Part shown: positions 7,137 through 16,704 of the stretch, piece after piece
Position numbering within the stretch: position 1 is the stretch's first letter
Layout: the number at the start of each line of letters is the position of its first letter
Assembly (NCBI GenBank): GCA_964388955.1
Contig: CAYMCO010000029.1
Location: forward strand, 1-64,000
Source of the DNA: CAYMCO01 sp964388955
Lineage (GTDB): Bacteria > Chloroflexota > Anaerolineae > Anaerolineales > E44-bin32
Direction of reading: 5' to 3'
DNA: 64,000 nt
The notes under the pieces: generated by a model
The model's database searches: none
Seen by the model: only the letters and a program-made list of their open reading frames with translations
What the model was told of the DNA's origin: nothing
Position numbers and translations under genes: made by a program

Positions 7137-8702
7137 TCAATCGGTCGCCTTGAAGACCGAATTGATCCGGCTCCCCTGTATCTGGATTGAAAAGATCTCG
7201 GACCCCAAATCGTAGCCCTCAGGATGCCAGCGGTAGTCCGTAATGAAATAGTCGCTCTCTTCCGGCTCCGCAACAAATGACAGGCGCGCTCGCTCACCTA
7301 CCCGCAATATCATGGCGTTCTCTTCCCCGGCAAGTGTGTTGACGGCCACCTTGATTTGATCCCGGGGATCGATGGAAAGTATATGCTCCAACGCTTTGCG
7401 ATACGAAAGGCCCCAGTAGTCCCGCTCCCAGTTCCGCCTCAGGTATTCCTCCCCTTGTGGCACCAGCAAGTTGAAATACACATGCTGGTAGGGGTGCGCC
7501 CGCACCATGAACAATCCTGTGGATGCCAACGATAGGGCCAGCACGACTCCGAACAGCCCGAGATAGGTTACACGCCTGCCTCTGAGTGCCGTTATCAATT
7601 TACCGAACCCGGCAATCGCAAGCAGCAGGAAGCACGGGTAGATGAAAAACAGATGCCGCCAGCCATCATAGAGCACCGACCGGCGCACGATCACGGCCAC
7701 CAGAGGCGCGAAAAAGCACAGCAGCAAGAGAGAGGTGTTCCTCAGATGGGGATCCGTGGCTATCCGCCCTGGATTCCTCAACAAATCCCTGATGGACCAG
7801 GCGCTCCCCAATAGGAACGCGGCCGTGTAAGGGATAGGTGTGGTGATCGCTATCCACACCGGCGCGTAGTGCCAGGGCAGCGCGGTCGCCGGATAGAAGC
7901 GCCCGAAATAGAGGACCTTCCCCTGCCAGGGGTAGCTGCTCAACGATCGCAGCGCCACGATAAACCGCCGAAGCGGATCGCTCCAGAGGAATGGCCAGGT
8001 GGCGAATAGAGCGAGCGCGAAGGCCGCCAGATAGGGGACCGCCAGGATCAGCAATCTCCTGGACCGACGGTCAGATAGGAAATCCAATGCCATGAAGAAG
8101 AGGGTGAACGCCAGCAGCATGATGCCGAGGATGCGGATGCTCGCCAGCAGCCCGCAGAGGATGCCGTGGATGAGAAACCATCGCAGCTTGCGCACCTCGA
8201 ACGCGCGCACGAAACTATACAGCCCAAAGGTCATCACCACCATGAAGGGGATGTCCTTGCTGTTGAAGAAAGAATGCGCGTAAATGCGCGGGCTGAGGAC
8301 CAACATCCCTGCGCCGAGCAGCGCCAACTGATCATTTTTCAAGTAGCGTTCCGCGAGCAAGAAGAAACCGAAGACGCCGAATAGGAAGAATAGGTGGGAG
8401 GCCAGGTGCCGTTGCAAGTAGATGGCACGCGAATCCTGCACCCCGGAGAGCTTCTGAATCCCGGCCAGAAGCAGTTCGAAGATCAGCCCATGGTCGTCTG
8501 TGGCCCGCGCCGGGATGGATTTGCCGCTCGCCAGGTACCCGAAAACCGTGCTGCCCGCTTCGTAGCGCAGGGGTTCATCCCAGGCGATCCCATAGTCGTC
8601 ATAGGCGGTTAGGCCGATCGCCAATAACAGGATGAAGAAAACCAGGACGGGTACCCTGCCCCGCGCCAATGAGCCGATCTTCCGCTTATCCATATCCTCC
8701 AT
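7137..8702 (-). CDS. Membrane glycosyltransferase, GT39-like
   Basis: Large hydrophobic protein (about 521 aa, around 10 or more membrane segments) of the dolichyl-phosphate-mannose mannosyltransferase (PMT/GT39, GT-C fold) type. The first extracellular loop holds the acidic motif DDYGIAWDEPLRYE shortly after membrane segment 1, where GT-C enzymes keep catalytic acidic residues. A soluble C-terminal domain of about 110 aa follows the last segment. It probably transfers a sugar from a polyprenyl-phosphate donor; donor and acceptor are unknown. Two ATGs are possible (8702 and 8693); GGAGG lies between them, so the start is uncertain by three codons. It sits upstream of the flippase-like gene on the same strand. 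Confidence 0.78.
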   Translation of the reverse strand: MEDMDKRKIGSLARGRVPVLVFFILLLAIGLTAYDDYGIAWDEPLRYEAGSTVFGYLASGKSIPARATDDHGLIFELLLAGIQKLSGVQDSRAIYLQRHLASHLFFLFGVFGFFLLAERYLKNDQLALLGAGMLVLSPRIYAHSFFNSKDIPFMVVMTFGLYSFVRAFEVRKLRWFLIHGILCGLLASIRILGIMLLAFTLFFMALDFLSDRRSRRLLILAVPYLAAFALALFATWPFLWSDPLRRFIVALRSLSSYPWQGKVLYFGRFYPATALPWHYAPVWIAITTPIPYTAAFLLGSAWSIRDLLRNPGRIATDPHLRNTSLLLLCFFAPLVAVIVRRSVLYDGWRHLFFIYPCFLLLAIAGFGKLITALRGRRVTYLGLFGVVLALSLASTGLFMVRAHPYQHVYFNLLVPQGEEYLRRNWERDYWGLSYRKALEHILSIDPRDQIKVAVNTLAGEENAMILRVGERARLSFVAEPEESDYFITDYRWHPEGYDLGSEIFSIQIQGSRINSVFKATD

Positions 8703-9304
8703 ATTCACCGCTGTGCAGAAGCTCGTCCCCCAGATCCGCGCGCACCGAGGCCCTCCGCATCGAGCCCGCAACTCCGGCCACCGAAAGCACCACCAATCAT
8801 ACTAGCGCACAATCCCGTGAATCAAAAGGCTGCCCCTTCCTCATGGGGAAGGGGGCCGGGGGTTAGGTCAAACGATCCACGCCCAGACATCGGCACAACA
8901 CTCCGGGCTCATGGCTCATCCGTCGCTCATCGCCCACCGCGCACACCGCACGGCGTGCAGTACTGGATTGCCGCGGAAGTCGAGACTTCGGGGTCACGGC
9001 CAACCACAAGGGTTGCCCCTACATCCGCACCTTTCCGGCGAAGCGAGCGCGCACAGCCCCCTTGGGGGCCTCACTACCTAGGTCCAGACCCAGGCGCGCA
9101 ACGGAAGGTTCCACTTTGTGACAAGAAGCCCTGCCCAACGACGACCGGCGAGCCGAAAGCTGAATGCCAAGACCTAAGTGCAAACAGCTCGGATCGTTAG
9201 TCGTTGGTCACTCGTGGTTTGCGCAGTGTGCATTGCATCAGGCGCCGAGCCGCTGGCCGGCCCCTGATAGCTGGAGGCTGATCGCGCACCGCGCCGGTCT
9301 GCCC
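8703..9304. other. Non-coding gap with hairpin repeat
   Basis: About 600 bp without a recognisable gene between two minus-strand genes. It contains a copy of a short hairpin repeat at 8998-9018. Confidence 0.5.
8998..9018. repeat. Short intergenic hairpin repeat, copy 1
   Basis: GGCCAACC, loop ACAA, then GGGTTGCCC. A second copy with the same loop and compensating changes in both arms lies at 28071-28091. Both are followed by CCTAC or CTAC. This looks like a REP-type hairpin. Confidence 0.6.
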
Positions 9305-11998
9305 CTATTCCTCCTCCAGCGCCGCGTGCGCCGCCGCCAGCCGAGCGACCGGCACCCGGAAGGGCGAGCAGCTCACGTAGTTGAGGCCGTACTTGTGGCA
9401 CAGCGCGATGGAATCCGGATCACCGCCGTGCTCGCCGCAGATCCCCACCTCCAGATCCGGCCGGGTTTCCCGTCCCTCATTGGTGGCGATCTGCATCAGA
9501 CGCCCGACGCCGTCGGCGTCGATCGATTGGAAAGGATTTCCGGGCAGGATACCCTGGTCGATATACTCGATCAAAAACCCGGCTTCCGCGTCGTCCCGGC
9601 TGATGCCGAAGGTGGTCTGGGTCAGGTCGTTCGTGCCGAAGGAGAAGAACTGCGCATACTTGGCGATCTCCTTCGCCGTGAGCGCTGCCCTGGGGATCTC
9701 AATCATGGTGCCGAACTTATAGTCGATCTCCATCCCCTGTTCTTCCATGACCGCCTTGGCCACCTCTTCCAGCGCGGCTTGCTGCACCTTTAGTTCGTTC
9801 ACATGACTCGTCAGCGGGATCATCACCTCCGGATGAACCTCCACACCGTCACGGGACACCTTGCAGGCCGCCTCGAAGATTGCCCGCACCTGCATCTTGG
9901 TGACCGCGGGCATGTGAATGCCCAACCTGACACCCCGCAGCCCGAGCATAGGGTTCGCCTCGCGCATGGATTCCACGGCCGACAGCATCTTCTCTTGCTC
10001 CGCCAGCCGGCTGGGTTTCTCCCCGCTTGCCCGCAGCTCCGTCACCTCCACCAGCAGCTCGTCGTGGCTTGGCAGGAACTCGTGCAGGGGCGGGTCGATC
10101 AAGCGCACAATGACCGGCAAGCCGTCCATCACCCGGAATAGGCCCTCGAAATCATCCCGTTGGAAGGGCAGAAGCTTCTCCAACGCCCCGTCTCGTTCCC
10201 CCTCCTCCTTCGCCAGGATCATTTGCTGCACGAAAGGCAACCTCTCGGTTTCGAAGAACATGTGCTCCGTTCGGCACAGCCCGATGCCCTCCGCGCCGTA
10301 GTCCCTGGCCCGCTGCGCATCACGCGGGTAGTCCGAATTGGCCCACACGCCCAACCGGCGGATGTCGTCCGCCCAGGAGAGCAGCTTGATCAGGAATGGA
10401 TCGTTGATGTCAGGCACCATGGTTTCGAGCTGCCCAAGGTACACTTCTCCTGCTGTCCCGTCGATCGAGATCCAATCGCCCTCCCGGATCGTGCGGCCGT
10501 CCACCGACATGCGTCGATTCTCCAGATCGATCTCCAGCGCCGACACGCCGACCACCGCCGGCTTGCCGAACTGCCGTGCGACCAGCGCCGCATGGCTGGT
10601 CCTGCCGCCGCGGCTGGTCAGAATACCCTTCGCCGCCAGCATGCCGTGGACGTCATCCGGCTTGGTCTCCGGCCGCACCATAATCACTTCCCGCCCCTTC
10701 TCCTTGGCCCATTCGGCGGCAAGATCGGCGTCAAAGGCAACCTGGCCCACCGCGGCCCCGGGCGACACATTGAGACCGGTGGCGATCATCGTCCCACTCT
10801 CATGCGCCGCCTTGCGCGCCTCGGGCTCGAACTGCGGATGCAGGAAGAAATCCACCTGATCCGGGCTGACTCGCTTTACCGCCTCCCGGCGATTGATCAG
10901 CCCCTCCTCCGCCAAATCGACGGCGATGCGGACCGCCGCCTGGGCGGTCCGCTTGCTGTCGCGCGTCTGCAGCATCCATAGCCTGCTGCGCTCGATGGTG
11001 AACTCCACGTCCTGCACCTCGCGGTAGTGGTCCTCGAGCTTCTCCGCGATCCCCCGCAGCTCCTCAAATGCTTGCGGTAGATCAGATTCCAATTTCTCGA
11101 TCGGCTTGGTCTGGCGGATCCCGGCGACCACATCCTCCCCCTGCGCGTTGAGCAGGTAGTCGCCCTCGATCTCGTCCTCGCCCGTTGAAATGTTGCGAGT
11201 GGTCGCAACGCCAGTCCCCGAATCATCGCCCATGTTTCCGAACACCATGGTCACGATATTCACCGCCGTCCCCAGATCATGCGGGATGCCGGCCGCCTCC
11301 CGATAATCCACCGCGCGGCGCCCGTTCCACGACCCGAATACCGCCTCCGTGGCCATACGGAGCTGCTCGTAGGGATCCTGGGGGAAGGATCTTCCCGTGC
11401 GTTCCTGGATGATTTCCTGAAACCGGTCGGTGATCTCCTTCCAGTCCTCCGCGCTAAGCTCGGCGTCGGTCTTCACCCCGCGCCGATCCCGATATGCTGT
11501 GATCACCTTTTCGAAAGCCTCGTCCGGCACCCCCATGACCACCGAACCGAACATTTGCACCAGGCGGCGGTATGAGTCGTATACGAAGCGAGGGTCCTGG
11601 GTCAGCTCCACCATCCCCTCCGCCGTCTCGTCGTTCAAACCGATGTTCAGCACGGTGTCCATCATCCCGGGCATGGAGAACTTCGCCCCCGATCGGCAGG
11701 AAACCAGCAGCGGGTCATCCCGATCCCCGAACTTCTTACCCGTTTGCGCCTCGACCTTTTCGAGCGCCTCGAGCGCCTGGTCCCACATCCCCTCCGGGAA
11801 CTGTTCGCCCTGCTCCAAGTACGCGTTGCAGGCCTCCGTCGTCATCGTGAATCCCGGGGGCACCGGGAGGCCGATGCGGGTCATATCGGCGAGGTTGGCG
11901 CCCTTGCCGCCGAGCAGCCCGCGCACGCCATCCCATGAACCTGCAGTCTCCTCGGCCGCCTGCACCTCATCAAACATGTAAACCCACTTCTCTGGCAT
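9305..11998 (-). CDS. ppdK: Pyruvate, phosphate dikinase
   Basis: Converts pyruvate, ATP and phosphate to phosphoenolpyruvate, AMP and pyrophosphate (reversible), linking glycolysis and gluconeogenesis in the cytosol. Domain order is complete: N-terminal ATP-grasp domain (LLGGKGANLADM), central phosphohistidine domain with the catalytic His in GGRTSHAALVARQFGKP, and C-terminal PEP/pyruvate barrel (GIGLCRTEHMFF, FSFGTNDLTQTTFG and the CGEHGGD loop with the catalytic Cys). The length of 897 aa is typical. ATG 11998 follows GGAGGAT by six bases. A possible -10 TATACT lies on the minus strand at 12100-12095 without a good -35. No regulatory DUF299 kinase is adjacent. Confidence 0.97.
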   Translation of the reverse strand: MPEKWVYMFDEVQAAEETAGSWDGVRGLLGGKGANLADMTRIGLPVPPGFTMTTEACNAYLEQGEQFPEGMWDQALEALEKVEAQTGKKFGDRDDPLLVSCRSGAKFSMPGMMDTVLNIGLNDETAEGMVELTQDPRFVYDSYRRLVQMFGSVVMGVPDEAFEKVITAYRDRRGVKTDAELSAEDWKEITDRFQEIIQERTGRSFPQDPYEQLRMATEAVFGSWNGRRAVDYREAAGIPHDLGTAVNIVTMVFGNMGDDSGTGVATTRNISTGEDEIEGDYLLNAQGEDVVAGIRQTKPIEKLESDLPQAFEELRGIAEKLEDHYREVQDVEFTIERSRLWMLQTRDSKRTAQAAVRIAVDLAEEGLINRREAVKRVSPDQVDFFLHPQFEPEARKAAHESGTMIATGLNVSPGAAVGQVAFDADLAAEWAKEKGREVIMVRPETKPDDVHGMLAAKGILTSRGGRTSHAALVARQFGKPAVVGVSALEIDLENRRMSVDGRTIREGDWISIDGTAGEVYLGQLETMVPDINDPFLIKLLSWADDIRRLGVWANSDYPRDAQRARDYGAEGIGLCRTEHMFFETERLPFVQQMILAKEEGERDGALEKLLPFQRDDFEGLFRVMDGLPVIVRLIDPPLHEFLPSHDELLVEVTELRASGEKPSRLAEQEKMLSAVESMREANPMLGLRGVRLGIHMPAVTKMQVRAIFEAACKVSRDGVEVHPEVMIPLTSHVNELKVQQAALEEVAKAVMEEQGMEIDYKFGTMIEIPRAALTAKEIAKYAQFFSFGTNDLTQTTFGISRDDAEAGFLIEYIDQGILPGNPFQSIDADGVGRLMQIATNEGRETRPDLEVGICGEHGGDPDSIALCHKYGLNYVSCSPFRVPVARLAAAHAALEEE

Positions 11999-12679
11999 CT
12001 GCTTATCCTCCAAACTGGATCTGCTAAGCGCCGCTGCTAGCCGCCTCTGCATCGGGGCATTAGTTTCGCGTTGTGATCGTCATGAACAGTGGTCAGTATA
12101 CCGCATCCCCCCACGGTTCATCAGCTTCGATGCATACAGGAGGCCCGCTGGGGATGAGAGAAGGGCTGGCCCCTCCCGAATCTGCCATTGCGAGTATCTC
12201 CACAGCTCAGGCGCCTTTCTTTCTGAGAGAAACTTGCCCGGCAATTCGGGCAGGCACTTCTCGAGTGCCAAGTGCCGCTTCGGTATCGTTTGGGAGGAAT
12301 TATCACCTGGCGCGAGGTATATCGAGAGGTGCGCCGGCTGTGGGATTGATAACGCCGCACCTCTCGATAGGAGCCTCGCTGCCCTTTGGCTCTACTCGAG
12401 ATGCGGCTCGTTCGTCATACGTTTGCATTTCCTGTTCGTATGGCCGGGATGCTTCTTGGGAGCCCGGAGAGCGGAGATCTATGGTGCGGCCTACCCGGTG
12501 GTATTGCTCGCCTCTCCTCACCGCCGGTGACACCCGGGGTGGACCTACATAATCGAAAGCGGACCCTGTTCCGGATTCCGGCAGCTTGCTGCTGGCCGCG
12601 AGCGAAGCCAGCGATGGGTCACGCAGGATGGGGAATGCGCGCGTCGCTTGCCGCGGAGTTGGCGGAGAGTGGCGAAGGG
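11999..12679. other. Non-coding gap between ppdK and the SUF operon
   Basis: About 680 bp with no recognisable gene. Some frames show scattered CxxC pairs near 12240-12340 but no domain. The short repeat at 12582-12608 recurs at 45893-45919. Confidence 0.4.
12582..12608. repeat. 27-bp dispersed repeat, copy 1
   Basis: Matches 45893-45919 in the same orientation with one mismatch in 27 bases (core TGGCCGCGAGCGAAGC). Both copies lie in non-coding gaps. Confidence 0.6.
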
Positions 12680-13030
12680 CTACTCCTCTCGCGGCACCCC
12701 GATCTGAATCTCCCCCCCCGCCACGCGCACCGGATATGCCGGGATGTCCACCGCCGCAGGCAAGCTGAGCACATGCCCCGTCCGGACATCGAAGCGCGCC
12801 CCGTGGCGGGGGCATACGATCTCGTAGCCCTCCAGATCCCCCTCCGCGACCGGCCCATCGTCGTGCGAGCACACATCCCGAATCGCGTAGTAGGTGCCAT
12901 TCAGATTGAACAGCGCGATCATCGTGCCGTCGATCTCGATAAAGAGCCGATCTCCCGGCCCCAGCTCGTCCACCGTCGCAACGCCGACATATTCAACTTC
13001 GTTTTCTTTCAGTTCATGGTAATCGAACAT
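12680..13030 (-). CDS. Rieske-type [2Fe-2S] ferredoxin at the end of the SUF operon
   Basis: Small single-domain Rieske protein of 116 aa. The cluster ligands are the two boxes CSHDDGP (Cys54, His56) and CPRHGAR (Cys73, His76). There is no membrane anchor, so it is a soluble electron carrier like NirD- or BphF-type ferredoxins. It is the last gene of the SUF operon, about 50 bp after sufU, and similar ferredoxins follow sufU in other bacteria. A role as electron donor or recipient of the assembled cluster is inferred. ATG 13030 begins at the first residue typical of the fold; the ribosome binding site is weak. Confidence 0.88.
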   Translation of the reverse strand: MFDYHELKENEVEYVGVATVDELGPGDRLFIEIDGTMIALFNLNGTYYAIRDVCSHDDGPVAEGDLEGYEIVCPRHGARFDVRTGHVLSLPAAVDIPAYPVRVAGGEIQIGVPREE

Positions 13031-13081
13031 ACTTGAAAGCGCCCCCGATGCCCCCTTGTTTCCACGCATCACCTGCCAATC

Positions 13082-13483
13082 CTATACCGACGCCAGCTCG
13101 TCCTCCAGGCCCTCCAGCCCGTATACACCCGCCTTCAGCACCTTAAGCGAGAGCAGGGCACATTTCAGCCGCACAGGCCCCAGCTCGATCCCCAGCAAGT
13201 CCAACACATCCTCCTTGCTCAGCGCTTTCACTTCCTCGAGCCGCTTGCCCACCACCGATTCCATCAGCAGGTCGGCGGAGGCCTGCGAAATGGCGCACCC
13301 CTGCCCCGAAAATGCCGCCTCGGTGACGATATCCTCATCGTTGACCCGCAGTTCCACCCGGATTTCGTCTCCGCAGAGCGGATTGTCGTCCTCGTAGGCG
13401 TAATCGTGCGGGTCCAGCGAGCCCTTCATGCGCGGATTCTTGTAGCGGTCGATTATCTGTTCACGATAGAGGTCGTCCATCAT
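13082..13483 (-). CDS. sufU: SufU zinc-dependent sulfurtransferase
   Basis: IscU-fold protein of 133 aa that takes persulfide sulfur from SufS and passes it to the SufBCD scaffold. Metal-site residues are Cys37 with Asp39 (PLCGDE), Cys63 (GQGCAIS) and Cys108 (RLKCALLS), as in zinc-binding SufU. The Lys before the third Cys replaces the His found in IscU. The segment between Cys63 and Cys108 is shorter than in the Bacillus protein and close to IscU spacing. It lies five bases downstream of sufS, consistent with tight coexpression. Confidence 0.93.
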   Translation of the reverse strand: MMDDLYREQIIDRYKNPRMKGSLDPHDYAYEDDNPLCGDEIRVELRVNDEDIVTEAAFSGQGCAISQASADLLMESVVGKRLEEVKALSKEDVLDLLGIELGPVRLKCALLSLKVLKAGVYGLEGLEDELASV

Positions 13484-13488
13484 TCCGC

Positions 13489-14727
13489 CTAGGCGAACAC
13501 CTCCTTCACCCGATACAGCCCTTCCACCAGGCTGTCAATCTCCTCGGGCGTGTTGTAGAGATAATAGGAGGCGCGAGTGCTGGCCGGGATATCGTACTTC
13601 TCATGGAGCGGCATGGCGCAGTGATGCCCCGCACGCACCGCGATCCCGAAGCGATCGAGGATCTGCGCCACGTCGTGTGGATGCAGGCCCGGCATGGTGA
13701 ATGCCGTCACACCGCTGCGATCCCCGCCCTGGGGGCCGAGCACCTCGAGCCCCGGCACCTCCCCCAGCCGCTCCAGCGCGTATTCAACTAGGTAGCGCTC
13801 GTGCGCCGCCACCGCCGGCATGCCGATACCCTGCAGGAAGTCAATCGCCGCCCCAAAACCCACCGCCTCTGCGATCGCCGGCGTCCCGGCCTCGAACTTT
13901 TCCGGTGGCGCATTTGGCGTGAAGCCCGTAAGACGCACCCGGCGGATCATCTCCCCGCCACCCAGGAATGGCGGCATCGATTCCAACAACGCCATCCGTC
14001 CGTACAACCCGCCGATCCCCGTCGGGCCGCACATCTTGTGCGCCGAGAAGGCATAGAAATCCACCCCAAGCTGCGCCACATTCACCGGCACATGCGGCGC
14101 GCCCTGCGCGCCGTCCACCAACACGGTCGCCCCGGCTTGGTGCGCCAGGTCGATCATGCGTTTGATCGGGTTGATCGTACCCAGCACGTTCGAAATATGG
14201 GTGAAGGCCACAAGCTTGGGCCCCCGCTCAAGACGGCGAGAGTAGTCGCCCATATCGATGCGGCCATATTCGGTCACATTGGTGAACAGCAGCTCCAGCC
14301 CAATTTCAGCGGCCAGCATCTGCCAGGGGACGATATTGGAGTGGTGCTCCATCTCCGTCAGCAGCACCCGGTCGCCCGCCCCCAGGTTGGCGCGTCCCCA
14401 ACTATTGGCGACCAGGTTGATCGCTTCCGTGGTGTTGCGTGTGAAGATCAACTCCTCCGGCCGAGCCGCTCCCACGAAATCCGCAACTTTGCGCCGCGCC
14501 CCCTCATAGGCCGCCGTGGCCTCCTCCGCCAATTGGTAAATCCCGCGGTGAACGTTGGCGTTCCGCAGACAATAGTAATCTGCGATGGCATCGATCACCA
14601 CTTTGGGTTTCTGGGAAGTGGCCGCCGAATCCAGATAGATCAGCGGCTGCCCGGGACGCACCTCCCGGGCCAACTCCGGGAATTGACCCCGGATCTTGGC
14701 CGTGTCGAAGAGCGCGGGCACGGTCAT
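13489..14727 (-). CDS. sufS: Cysteine desulfurase SufS
   Basis: PLP-dependent class II cysteine desulfurase of 412 aa that releases sulfur from cysteine as an enzyme persulfide, leaving alanine. The PLP-binding Lys is Lys231 in SAHKMCGPTG and the catalytic Cys is Cys370 in RAGHHCAMPL, the short ordered loop typical of SufS. Other family marks are YLDSAATSQKP, NVHRGIY and EHHSNIVPW. It lies directly upstream of sufU, its sulfur acceptor, in the minus-strand SUF operon. Confidence 0.96.
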   Translation of the reverse strand: MTVPALFDTAKIRGQFPELAREVRPGQPLIYLDSAATSQKPKVVIDAIADYYCLRNANVHRGIYQLAEEATAAYEGARRKVADFVGAARPEELIFTRNTTEAINLVANSWGRANLGAGDRVLLTEMEHHSNIVPWQMLAAEIGLELLFTNVTEYGRIDMGDYSRRLERGPKLVAFTHISNVLGTINPIKRMIDLAHQAGATVLVDGAQGAPHVPVNVAQLGVDFYAFSAHKMCGPTGIGGLYGRMALLESMPPFLGGGEMIRRVRLTGFTPNAPPEKFEAGTPAIAEAVGFGAAIDFLQGIGMPAVAAHERYLVEYALERLGEVPGLEVLGPQGGDRSGVTAFTMPGLHPHDVAQILDRFGIAVRAGHHCAMPLHEKYDIPASTRASYYLYNTPEEIDSLVEGLYRVKEVFA

Positions 14728-14742
14728 GAAATCACCTCCAGC

Positions 14743-15039
14743 TCAGGACCTCTTCCTGCGGGCTCTGCGTGCCTTGCGGGCGCTGATCTTGCGCACGTTT
14801 TCGCTCTTCTGCTCCAGCCATAGGATGTGATCGGGGACCATCCAGCCGTCCGTCAAATATACATCCTCGAGAAACTGGACGGCTACCATCTTCTCATCCG
14901 CCTGGACCACGGTTCCCGGCAGCCAATCCCGGATCCGGTGTCCTTCGTCGTCGTCGTGGTCGCAGAGGACCTCCACCTGGTCCCCCACCTCATAGATCTT
15001 CTGCTTCATATTGTCGGTTGGCTTTATCGCTATGTTCAT
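14743..15039 (-). CDS. Small conserved-looking hypothetical protein within the SUF operon
   Basis: Protein of 98 aa that I do not assign to a family. The middle (EVGDQVEVLCDHDDDEG through DVYLTDGWMVPDHI) has the alternating pattern of a small beta barrel such as an SH3-like fold. The last 17 residues are strongly basic (RKARRARRKR), which suggests nucleic acid binding. It lies between sufD and sufS, 15 bases upstream of sufS, so it is cotranscribed with iron-sulfur assembly genes. ATG 15039 has AAGGAT upstream; ATG 15009 is an alternative. Confidence 0.6.
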   Translation of the reverse strand: MNIAIKPTDNMKQKIYEVGDQVEVLCDHDDDEGHRIRDWLPGTVVQADEKMVAVQFLEDVYLTDGWMVPDHILWLEQKSENVRKISARKARRARRKRS

Positions 15040-15195
15040 CTCGTTGCTCTATCCTTATCCGTCTTTTCCACTCTCTGGCTGCGTCCGGGGCGCCATTCCC
15101 TCCGTCAACCATCCTGCAGGTGGCTGCCGGCGCGGTCGCGCCATGCCGCCCGTTGCGAATGCTGACCAGGCGATTCATCGATCGCCGCCGGACCT

Positions 15196-16545
15196 CTAGC
15201 CGAGCTTCTCGTCGATCGTTCCCATCAGGCGAATCTGCACGTCCTCGAAAGGAATGCGGTCCATGATGGGGGCAAAGAAGCCGTCAATCATCAATCGCTC
15301 CGCCTGCTTGCGCGGCAGGCCGCGGGTCATCAAATAGAAGACCGGCTCTTCTTCCAACCGCCCCACTGTTGCGCCGTGCGAGCAGCGCACATCGTCGGCC
15401 AATATCTCCAGCCCCGGGATCGAATCCGCTCGGGCGTTCTTGCTCAGCACCAGGTTGCGGTTTGCTTGATATCCATCGGTCTTCTGCGCACCTGGGGCAA
15501 CATAGATCATCCCCTGCCAGACGGAGCGGCTTTCATCCACCAACGCGCCCTTGAAAAGCAGGTCGCTCGTCGTGTCGGCCGCCAGGTGATTCTGCTGGGT
15601 ATCGTGGTCCAGATGCTGCTTCCCGCCGGCCATATAGAATCCGGACATACGGGTGTGCGAACCCTGACCTTCGAGGTCGATGTTCATGAAGCTCTTGGTG
15701 AGCTGACTGCCCACGCTGCCGAAGATCCAATCCAATCCGGCATCCTTCCCTATTCTCGCGCGTTCGTGCGTAAAGTTCCAAACGTGCTCGCCCCAGGTCT
15801 GTAGCTCCACGAAGTTCAGCTTTGCGCCTTCGCCCACCTGCACTTCCACGATTCCCGCATGAACGGATTCCCCGCTCGGTTCAGTGGGCGATGAGAATTC
15901 CACCGCCATCGTCGCCGACGCGTCCGCTTCGATGACGACCAGGATGTGGCTGAAATAGGCCAGGCCGCTTCCGGGCGCCCAGACCACGGCGTGCAGCGGG
16001 TCCTCCAACCGTACACCTCGCGGGACGTACAAGAAGGCCCCGCTGTCCGCCATCGCCGCGGCTAACGCGGCGAACTTGCCGCTGTCCGCAGGGACGGTGG
16101 CACCCAAATGACGCTCCAGCAGGTCCCCGTGCTCCTGAATGGCCGTGGCCAGATCGCAGAAGATCACACCCTGTTCCTTGAACCGCTCCCGGCCGCCGAA
16201 TTGCGTCTCCCTGCCTGGGCGCACCTGCATGAGAGCTGCCTGCTCCTCGCCGCCCATGGCCTGCTTGATGTCCGCATCCAAGGGAATATCCTCCACCGGC
16301 CCCAAGCTGACCTTCCGAGAGGGCAGCGGGCGGATATCGGTGCGCCGCCACGGCTCATCCTTCAGGGTCGGCATGGGCGTTTCTTGATAGATTCGCCAGG
16401 CTTCGGAGCGGTAGCGCTCCATCCAGGCCGGCTCCTGCAGACTCCTGGAAATGGCATGCACATCTGCCGCCGAGAAGGGGAACTCCTCGGCGGCCTGTTG
16501 AACCCGGCTCTTGCTCGAGCCGCGACGGACAATACGTTTACTCAT
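15196..16545 (-). CDS. sufD: SufD, Fe-S assembly scaffold subunit
   Basis: Subunit of the SufBC2D scaffold complex that assembles Fe-S clusters. The SufBD beta-helix core is present, with the typical C-terminal segment of SufD (CSHGATVGRLEEEPVFYLMTRGLPRKQAERLMI, given here only as a landmark around residues 385-420). The N-terminal helical region covers about residues 15-90 and has the usual DEPWRRTDIR motif. The length of 449 aa is normal. It lies between sufB and the small hypothetical gene, with a 159-bp gap to sufB, longer than other gaps in the operon. Confidence 0.93.
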   Translation of the reverse strand: MSKRIVRRGSSKSRVQQAAEEFPFSAADVHAISRSLQEPAWMERYRSEAWRIYQETPMPTLKDEPWRRTDIRPLPSRKVSLGPVEDIPLDADIKQAMGGEEQAALMQVRPGRETQFGGRERFKEQGVIFCDLATAIQEHGDLLERHLGATVPADSGKFAALAAAMADSGAFLYVPRGVRLEDPLHAVVWAPGSGLAYFSHILVVIEADASATMAVEFSSPTEPSGESVHAGIVEVQVGEGAKLNFVELQTWGEHVWNFTHERARIGKDAGLDWIFGSVGSQLTKSFMNIDLEGQGSHTRMSGFYMAGGKQHLDHDTQQNHLAADTTSDLLFKGALVDESRSVWQGMIYVAPGAQKTDGYQANRNLVLSKNARADSIPGLEILADDVRCSHGATVGRLEEEPVFYLMTRGLPRKQAERLMIDGFFAPIMDRIPFEDVQIRLMGTIDEKLG

Positions 16546-16704
16546 ATCTCGGGCTCATCCTCTTTGCTCGTCTCTTCTCAAATCGGCCGCCTTGCCTCGC
16601 TCCGATATGGCTGGCAACACCTCAGTAGCCCACATCAGGCAGTCATCCGATCCAGATCGCATTCGCGGGAGTTCGCAAGCCCAGTGCAGACAACGGGCTC
16701 GGGG

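Noticed and set aside
12121..12360. Zinc-ribbon-like CPNC text in the gap after ppdK
   Set aside because: Only one CxxC pair with no domain around it; probably chance.
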